From Lepidurus packardi (Eukaryota; Arthropoda; Branchiopoda; Notostraca; Triopsidae), in assembly GCA_023053545.1 (NCBI GenBank), contig JAKZAN010000007.1, forward strand, positions 9,672,001 through 9,736,000: DNA of 64,000 nucleotides, given 5' to 3'. The position numbers and the translations under genes were made by a program. Shown here piece by piece: positions 56,201 through 64,000 of this stretch. How positions within the stretch are numbered: the stretch's first letter is position 1; the number at the start of each line of letters is the position of its first letter. The notes beneath the pieces are model-generated. The model ran no database searches. It saw nothing but the letters and a program-made list of their open reading frames with translations, and had not been told where the DNA came from.

Positions 56201-59200
56201 GTTTATCATTATAGTTTCTTTCAGTGCCACTAGATGGCACCGCATCTCGAAGGTCATGAAAAAATTTAAAGTTTACACGCATGATACTCGACAACTACGA
56301 AACCAATAAGTAAAAGAAAAATACTACCAAATTCCACACGGTCTGAGCTTTAGTTTGGATACGGGAAATAACATTGTTTACATTTTTACTTGTCAAACCT
56401 TGTCTCAATGACTTGCGGGTTGTCTAGATTTGGGTTGGGTTGAACGGGTTCAACTTCCGTTCAATCCGCAATATCTTTAAACAGAACTAGTGTGTGTTTG
56501 TTGTAATCGGTTTGGGATCGTTTCAGTACTCCCTTGTTTGACGTCATGTTGGACGTATCCAAAATGGACCCTACAAAATTTGCGCTCCGCGTCACCATCC
56601 CTTTCCATTCTTCCTTACTGGGACATGACAACGAACTCTTCTCAGCCTACTCTCGCTGTTTGGCGGACCCGTCTAAAACATCTGATGTAACCATGGATTT
56701 AGGCCAAACCTACGATAACTACGTTGCTTGCAAAGTAGGCCTCCAACTAAGAGATCCCGGATTGTATTATGTGTTCTCTTGGTGAAAATTCTGTTGGTTT
56801 GTTCTTGCAGAAAAACCACCTGGTATACTTGAGAAGCTTGAACGAAGCGGTCCAGAAACTGCAACTGTTGGATCACTTGGAACTCTTCAACCAGAGTCAA
56901 GCGCTACTTGCGGTTCAACAAGACGTCGAAATGAACATCCTCTACAGCATTGACGAAGTAGGTAGTAGCCTCTAGAAAGATCTGCGGTACGCTCAAAGTC
57001 CATTTCGCCCGTATAGTATAAACCTTCCGCGGATAAGATTCGTAAGACTGTCTTGGACAAAGACTTTGAAGAAATTCCGCTGCGAAACATGGATACAAGA
57101 TTCCCTGGGGTCGTCAGCTGGCCCAAACTGTTTGAAATATTACTGAACAAAGTGCTACCAGACGATGAACCTATCCAAGTGTACTTCCCCGAATACTTTT
57201 CCAAGATGCTGAAGAACATTCGTAGTGGTTTGCAGCTCAAGAAAGGCTTCAGGTTAGTACCATCAACTAACATACTGCCGTTTCAAAAATCAATTGAAGA
57301 GACAAAGTACTGACAGTACTGTATGTTGACTAGACAACTGCATAACGCCTTACTGGCCATGTACGCCACGGAAGTTTACCAGGAGATGGTAATACCTCCG
57401 TATTACTTCATGCGCGACGTACACTGCTTGAGAGCCACCTCCACAGTCATGGAGGACATCGCATCGTACATGTACTTGAAAAGCTACACGCAGCAGGAAT
57501 TGGAAACGAAAGAAAACCAAGTAATAACTTTGCCGGTACCTTCTCCTGATCTTAAAACTGCCCCAATTTCTTCCGATTCCATGGCTTCTAGCTGGTGACG
57601 CTATTCGAAGACATTAAGACCACGTTAGTTGAAGAGCTTCAAAGCCATCGGGAGACTTGGAACGGTGCTGCCTTGCAAGCTTTGGTGAACAAGACTCGGC
57701 AGATGCAAGCATCGCTTAATTCTGGCAGAAATGTTCTGTCCAACCTGACTCATCTTGAAACCAAATACGCTGACGTAAGTGGCCTTGATCGTAGCATACG
57801 TCATTCTCATGGAGCACAATACATACTCTCGTTTGTCTTGTGAAGATCCCTGACGGTTTGAGCTACATCAACCAATCTGCCACATTGGTGCAGAAATACC
57901 GGACCTCCATGTACAGTCTGTACGGGAAAACGGCAGTCAACGAAGAGGTGACCTGGTCCCATTTCTTACTCCCACACAGCAATTATGGAATCACCATCTA
58001 CGGACAGAACCGCATAGGTAGCCCCCCCCCCCCCATTTTAACTTTATATTTCTGACGACTCTGGGGGAAAAATCTTTGTCGGTTCTAAAAATCTAACTTC
58101 GTTTTTTACAGTCCTACCATTTGGGGCGTTACACCCGCGGTTTTACGACCCAGACTTGCCTTATTACCTCAATTTGGCCCGTTTGGGGGCTCTAATTGGC
58201 CATGAAATGGTCCACGCATTCGACAGCATAGGTAGCGTGTACAATACATTGCTGTACCTCCGGAATTTCTGCCAGAAATTACCCTATTTTGTTAAAGCCA
58301 AGGGGTTTTTAAAATAATCGATGGTGGTGGGTGTTTATTCCTTCTACAGGTATCCAGTACGGCTCCAGTAAATCGTTATGGGAATCCACCCCAGCTTCGG
58401 CGTCCTACAACAGTTCTTTACATTGCTTACTAGCTCAGCCAGATTCAGCCGAAGAAATGCGCACATTACCATACAGCCATGGGGACGAGAAACTTGTTAG
58501 TTTCCGGGTAATATATTTATCTTTCCCAAATGGGCCGTTTGATGCTGATTTTGGGCAAAAAAACAGTCAAACAAGAATATAACTGCACGATCTTCGGGAA
58601 GAAATATGACTGCTGACTTCCTTTTTCAGGAATTTAGTACAAATTTACAAATAAACAAAAAAATGGAATAAATCTGACCGCCAGTTTCTGTCTGAAAGAA
58701 ATATTACTATTTCTTCGCGAAGATATATGACTGCTAACTTCCTTTTCAAGAAATTTCATTTTTTCTCAAGAAACCAAAGCAAAAATTAGAAATCTAACGA
58801 CATTTCTGCTTTAACATCGCTTATTTCTTTGTAAATGTTTTAGCAGTAATTATCATATATAAAGAAATATTATTAAGTATATAAAGTATATATCATATAA
58901 AGAAATATTGCTATTTCTTCGCGAAGATATATGGCTGCTAACTTCTTTTTCAAGAAATTTAATTTTTTCTCAAGAAACCAAAGCAAAAATTAGAAATCTA
59001 ACTACATTTCTGCTTTAACATCGCTTATTTCTTTGTAAATGTTTTACCAGTAATTATCATATATAAAGAAATATTGCTATTTCTTCGCGAAGATATATGA
59101 CTGCTAAATTCCTTTCAAGAAATTTCATTTTTTCTCAAGAAACCAACGCAAACATGAGAAATCTAACTACATTTCTGCTTTACATCGCTTATTTCTTTGT

Positions 59201-61045
59201 AAATGTTTTAGCAGTAATTATCATATATAACGAAATATTATCAAGTATATATCATATATAAAGAAATATTATCAAGTACATATCATATATAAAGAAATAT
59301 TGCTATTTCTTCGCGAAGATATATGGCTGATAACTTCCTTTTCAAGAAATTTAATTTTTTCTCAAGAAACCAAAGCAAACATGAAATCATGAAATTATAG
59401 AAATCTAACTACATTTCTGCTTTAACGTCGCTTATTTCTTTGTAAAGGTTTTAGCAGTAATTATCAGCAATCAACAGCAAGATTTACCAACATCCTTCTT
59501 CGCAAACGTAGGAGTGTATACATATGGGGAGAAGTATGGATTTTTTAGTTGTGGGGCAATTAACTGTAATTATGCGAAATTCGCAACAATGCTTCTGCGT
59601 GCAAAAGCATCGTTAATTCTCTGGATAGAAATTGGCAGTAATTATCAGATATTAACAGTAACATTGTATCTCCGAATATTTTCCCTATTTCCTAAGAATA
59701 TCTGTTAGGAAAAAAGTTTTTGTCATTTTCTTCACAATCAAATTTCCTTAAATTTACTCAGTAATATTTAGTAATATTCAGTAATATTTCTATAGCAGTG
59801 CCATGTCTTTCATGTCATATAGAACCAGAACAATCGTAGACTATTTTCCCTATTTTCTAATAATACCTGTTAGGAAAAAGTTTGGTCATTTTATTCACAA
59901 TCAAATTTCCTTAAATTTACTCAGTAATATTTAGTCAGATTCAGTAATATTTATATAGCAGTGCTATGTCTTTCATGACATACAATCAGAACAATCGTAG
60001 ACTATTTTCCCTATTTTCTAAGAATATCTGTTAGGAAAAAGTTTTTGTCATTTTATTCACAATCAAATTTCCTTAAATTTACTCAGTAATATTTAGTCAT
60101 ATTCAGTAATATTCTATAGCAGTGCCATGTCTTTCATGTCATATAGAATCAGAAACAATCGTAGATACTACGACTGTGCTTATGAAAGATACAACTGCTA
60201 CATCAGGATATAATATCTTTCTGCGAAGGAATCAGACATTTCTTAATTACTTCACGAAGTAATACATACTGAACTGTGTGGACCTTGTTACTCCTTCCAG
60301 CATAACAGCAACTTGACGCTGAACGAAAGATTCGCCGATCTCAGTGGCACGTACTTGGCTTGGAAGACGCATCAGAGATTAACCAAAAACGATAGCAACA
60401 ATAACAAAGTGCTGCCATGGATGGGAATGAGCCAGGACAAGCTTTTCTTCCTTGCCAACGCCCAGGTAAATCTTGCATGTCAATGGTCTCTTTTCTTTTT
60501 AACTTTCCAAACCCATCTATTTCCGTTCCAATCTCTTTCTTGAAGTAAATTTGTATTCCTTTTCTTTCTGTAAATTTCGTTTCTAGATGCAATGCAGTCC
60601 TGCACCGCTCTACCAGCATTCAATCACGCTCGCAGAGAAAGAGCATTTGCCGCCCGAACTGAGGTGAGTTATGTATATTTTATTACTTTTCTTCCCTCCA
60701 CGTCTCTTTGCCTTCCATGGTTTATGACTTGGCTATTTGGATCTGGAAGCTGAGCTCGACTTTCCTTTATTAAGCCATTCATGGAGGTGGTTTTCCTCGC
60801 CATTTCAAAGCAAAAAAAAAAAAAAAAAAAACAAGTTTATTGTTTAGAAAATCACGCACGCTTCAAACTTTCTAATGTTAACAAGTGCAGGAAAAATCAC
60901 TGAAAAATAATTCACGGATCTCATTCTTAGAGTGGAAACGATGGCCAACAACTTAGAAGCTTTCTCCGACGCATTCCACTGTTCATCGTCAATACCGGAT
61001 AAATGCCCTCCCTTCCCTGCCCTCCCTCCTTCTATACCTGTTTAA
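53225..61045 (+). CDS. Neprilysin-like (M13) ectopeptidase with a mucin-like stalk
   Basis: Sixteen exons join in frame: 53225-53318, 53377-53534, 53650-55741, 55810-55926, 56004-56106, 56527-56734, 56811-56957, 57017-57252, 57334-57520, 57592-57774, 57846-58017, 58112-58231, 58350-58507, 60301-60465, 60587-60663 and 60931-61045. They encode 1443 residues. A short cytoplasmic part and one membrane helix (LVIALILVVVLLLGAIIWLL) lead to a Ser/Thr-rich stalk of about 500 residues, all in one exon. The M13 domain starts at ASCNTFYHYACGG. Zinc ligands are kept as HEMVH and the Glu of NERFAD, and the transition-state His and the Arg as EHLPPELRV. NAFY is altered to NYGI and the usual C-terminal CxxW is missing, so specificity may be unusual. 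Known relatives trim peptides at the cell surface. Confidence 0.9.
54200..54660 (+). repeat. Tandem coding repeat in the stalk, about 156-bp period
   Basis: SSKTFTSPSSTSSTPT is encoded three times (54201, 54358 and 54514). Each is followed by an acidic block such as GDYEDDPDKMDT and then SSSASKETTSSS. Each repeat is 52-53 residues. Confidence 0.92.
58670..59490. repeat. Intronic satellite family 1 in the M13 gene
   Basis: About four diverged units of 160-230 bp share TTCTTCGCGAAGATATATG (58711, 58917, 59078 and 59308) and CTCAAGAAACCAA. Confidence 0.88.
59660..60170. repeat. Intronic satellite family 2 in the M13 gene
   Basis: Three units of about 163 bp share TTTTCCCTATTT, CTGTTAGGAAAAAGTTT and GCCATGTCTTTCATG. 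The sequence is unrelated to family 1. Confidence 0.88.
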
Positions 61046-62412
61046 ATAGTGGCATAAACCACTGTATATAGGTTTAGGTTGATGGCGTAAACCTTACGCT
61101 TCCTCATGTAATGATACTAGATCTACTTTGACCATTTTTTCTACCTATCGCTTCAATTTCTCAATACATCATTAGCTCAAACTATCGCGTTGACTGTTTA
61201 ATAGATGGGTTGTATAAACCCAGATTTTATTATGATTCATTATTATCATGGTTTAGAAAAGGATATTACTGTGAACAGTAGAACTGTTATTGTTAACCTT
61301 GTTCACCCTAGACACTGAAACGCGGTTATCTTTTGAGTGGAGGAGTGGGTATCGAACCATGGTAACCGTACCATTCGCTAGTCTGAACCACACGCGAACG
61401 CTAATCGCAGTACAGTTAAACTGGTGTAGGCGTGTACTTCATTTGTTATTGTCTTCATCGAACGAGGGTTAAGTATTTAACCCGGAATTAGCGTTAGAAT
61501 TAGGGTGAGTTATTTAACACGAGTTCTTGTTCCACTCGAGCTATTAAGGCTCTCGTACAGCTTAGCTAAGAACGACTAGAAAAAAGGACTAGTACCCGTC
61601 AAAAGGACGACGGACCCCGACAGAAGGACGACTGCTCCATAATCTTTCAAGAGACCCATAGCATTCTTAATTCAAAAAGTCAAAGTGGTTAAAATTCGAG
61701 ATTAAGCATTTTATAAGATTAAGCATTCGAACACGAGCTTAAAATTCGAAGTGAAAAGTACGTCACATGGACGATGAACCCCGACTTAAGGACGTAGAAT
61801 GCTAGCGACTGTTGTTGGCCCTCTGTCGGGAGTCCGCATCACTTTTTCCGGGTACACCGCAGTCTTCCTTGTGTCCCGTTGCCCTTACCTCCCTGAGGTA
61901 ACACAATAGCCCAGGGGTTCAGAAACACACTTGTGTCAAAAACCCTAGAAAAATTCTTGACAGTAATGTAGTTCATGTGCTTAGGAAGGAGAAGACAGTT
62001 TTCGTATTTGTACCTATGCCTTAGTTACTTTGAATTTTTTTCGAGAAAAACCCGCACAATCTTGAATTTTGAAATGGTATTAACCTAGCTGTTTTATTTG
62101 ACTAAATTAAGTAGGTGGTTTATAGTTATTGTGCACGCCATTGTATGCTGGTTCATACCCATACACAAAGCATAAGCGCCGCCTGGCGGGGGCTGGGGGT
62201 GTCGCAAGCTATACTGCATAGGAACTTAAAAGCCTTTTCAAGTGTTTCAGCACGGTTAGATATGAGAGTAATGGCTTACTGTTTACAGTAAATTAAACTC
62301 TGTGTGAGAACAAGGAGGACTAGTAATTGTTTTCTTGTCAGACAAAACGGTGCCATTAAAAAGAAAAAAATGACGGGATAGAACTTTTTTTGTTTTTATT
62401 ATTGTTATGATT
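61046..62412. other. Intergenic region between the M13 and BCL11-like genes
   Basis: The two genes converge here. No coding sequence was recognised. A tRNA-like promoter pair lies at about 61347-61392 on the minus strand, and a short GC-rich patch lies at 62176-62212. Confidence 0.5.
61335..61410 (-). mobile_element. Possible tRNA-derived SINE head
   Basis: On the minus strand GTGGTTCAGACTAGCG resembles a pol III A box. GGTTCGATACCC, about 30 bases on, fits a B box. No clover-leaf or 3' tail was confirmed and no second copy was seen in the window. Confidence 0.3.
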
Positions 62413-63465
62413 TTATGTGGACTGGGGACTAGGTTGGTTGTCATGGGCATGGCATGAATCGGAGCCACTCGTGCATGTGGGGCTCGTGGTGGTTGAGAAA
62501 GAATCCTCATTGTTGCCATGAAGCATGACTGAGCTGGTACTAATGATGTCGCCATTGTCTGAAGCGCGGAGGGCGGGAAAGCTGTCTTTGGCAGCGCCGC
62601 CCGGTGGGAGCGTAGGCAGATCGTTGTCCGGGGTAGAGGGTCGCAGATGGCAGTCTTCGGAATTGGACTGCGAATGAGGAGATAAATTGAGCGGGTTGTT
62701 CTCGTCCTCCTCTTGAAGTAGAGTGCCATTTTCGGCTCCCAGTAAAGAGTCTGTTTCGGATTTGCAGGGCGACGTCTGGCGCAAATTGCGCTCGCCATTA
62801 TGTCCTTCCTAGAATCGTAATGTGTAAAGGCTATTAACACGGCTTCTTTTTTTCTCTCCCAGATGGCGCGGGAGGGGGTTAAGTCGGGGTGGGTGTCACA
62901 ATGTTGTGCTTACCGTGGGATTGGGACGGTGTGGAGTGTCCTCGTAGATGAGGGATTGGTGACTTGACTGCGAGTGTTGCACAAGTTCCCAGGGGTTGGT
63001 AAATTCTTCTTTGCATGCAGCACAGCGCAGCGGTACTGGCCATGGGGTCGAGTGTTCTGCACAGAAAAACACAAACAAAAACTCCTTTCATGAACTTACT
63101 GGAACCATCTTGTTCCACACTTAAAAGTACATGGTTGGTTCGGATTTGGGGGAGAGCAAACTGAACTGAATTGAACCTTGCCTTGCTAAAGGTTCTGACT
63201 TGAGATAACAGCGCAGCAATTGAGACAATGCTGCAGAAAGTGCTTGGCTAGGAATTAGCCAGTCAGATTGATCAAACAATAGGGAAAGGGAAGGGGGGTT
63301 GGGGCGGAAGATCACAAAGACATAGATTACCATGGGCTTTGCAGCTGGAGCAGGGAGTCGTGGATGGGAAGGAGCAAAATCCGTTTTGCTTGTGCTCAGA
63401 TAAGTCGGTGAGATCCCGGAAGAGGAGCCGACAATTGCCGCAGATGAGGATGTCATTCACGCGGT
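62413..63465 (-). CDS. BCL11-like zinc-finger transcription factor, C-terminal part
   Basis: Three exons are seen: 63331-63465, 62914-63056 and 62413-62808, and the earlier part lies beyond the right edge. The first reads RVNDILICGNCRLLF followed by EHKQNGFC, matching the N-terminal CCHC-like finger of BCL11A/B and fly CG9650 (DLLTCGQCQ...EHK). The second holds a C2H2 finger, CAACKEEFTNPWELVQHSQ, corresponding to CTTCKQPFTSAWFLLQHAQ in BCL11A. The third is a Ser/Pro/Asp-rich tail ending QPSPQST with no further fingers. Known family members continue with more C-terminal fingers, so this may be a short isoform or alternative last exon. The family acts as nuclear repressor-type regulators. Confidence 0.75.
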
Positions 63466-64000
63466 CTACAGAGAGATGAGGCCGTTGATCTTATTATTGA
63501 TTTGCTTGGGGAATTCACAGCTCTTATCGCTACCCTGGAACTTAAGAAAAGGTTTGCCTTGCCTAAGGCTAAAGGCGCTTCTCCCCTGGCTCTTTGACTG
63601 TTTCTCGAGTGACACGCAAGGGGAGTACATGATTTGATTGTCGGAATAAACACGTTGGCAAGTAAATCGCCTTACATGGCGACCTAATGGAATGGCGCAA
63701 AACATAAGCGGACTTATTCCTTGCAAAAACTGGTCGTAAAAGTAAAGCGTTATTGTGAGATACATTTAGATAATTGTAAGACATTTAGAGATAAATTGTA
63801 AACAAAATTCTGAAGAAATCCAGAAGAAATTTGCAGTAATCCTAATGGAATTGCGCCAAAAATAAGCGGACTTATTCCTTGCAAAAACTGGTCGTAAAAG
63901 TAAAGCGTTATTGTGAGATACATTTAGATAATTGTAAGACATTTAGAGATAAATTGTAAACAAAATTCCGAAGAAATCTAGAAGAAATTTGCAGTAATCC
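63466..64000. repeat. Intron with tandem repeat of about 158 bp, running off the edge
   Basis: CCTAATGGAAT and GCGGACTTATTCCTTGC recur with a 158-base step (63683 and 63841), and a third unit starts at the window end. It lies within the BCL11-like gene's intron. Confidence 0.88.

Noticed and set aside
61335-61410. Functional tRNA gene
   Set aside because: A- and B-box-like words are present, but no acceptor stem or anticodon arm could be folded by eye.

Overview
The window looks like nuclear DNA of an arthropod, most likely a pancrustacean. Genes carry short introns (37 bp to about 1.8 kb). There is an Ala/Tyr-rich cuticular protein with a tiny first exon, a TATA box plus a TCAGT-type initiator at a gene start, and single-copy animal orthologues (BBS4, SLC38A7-like, PSMB3, CTCF, MCAT, VAP, a BCL11-like factor). 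The species cannot be named from the sequence. One N gap (2277-2376) marks a scaffold join.

Left half (1-34.1 kb): a repeated two-gene cassette interleaved with single-copy genes. Each cassette pairs a secreted papain-fold protein that lacks the catalytic Cys and His with an intronless Golgi carbohydrate sulfotransferase. The two genes are convergent, about 0.86-0.89 kb apart at their stops. Copy A (protease only, minus strand, cut by the N gap) lies at 2377-3708. Copy B (sulfotransferase + / protease -) lies at 8320-12696. Copy C (protease + / sulfotransferase -) lies at 19093-23842. Copy D has the same order as C at 29429-33850. B and C with their flanks form inverted arms of nearly 8 kb around a 5-kb spacer that holds an SLC38A7-like transporter and BBS4. 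The B and C flanks also carry a Ty3/gypsy-type integrase fossil and a shrunken Tigger/pogo element. A cuticular protein gene sits between C and D, and an orphan prolyl-4-hydroxylase exon lies at the 5' edge of D.

Right half (35-64 kb): ordinary single-copy genes. These are proteasome beta-3 (+), CTCF (-, 11 zinc fingers), mitochondrial malonyl-CoA:ACP transacylase (+), an SLC6 transporter (-, with a tandemly amplified 3' tail), VAP (-), a large M13 neprilysin-like ectopeptidase (+) with a mucin-like stalk of roughly 500 residues and a possible glycosaminoglycan site, and the end of a BCL11-like zinc-finger gene (-) that runs off the right edge. Short-period satellites lie in the larger introns and at the right edge.

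How the genes may fit together (inference): the cassette makes one secreted, probably non-enzymatic papain-fold protein and one Golgi enzyme that sulfates glycans. With a cuticular protein alongside, an extracellular-matrix, cuticle or secretion role is plausible. The papain-fold members differ most in a loop exon built from trinucleotide repeats, and B and C share an upstream CCAAT-containing motif in front of both genes of the pair. This amplified pseudoprotease-sulfotransferase module is the best candidate here for an undescribed system.
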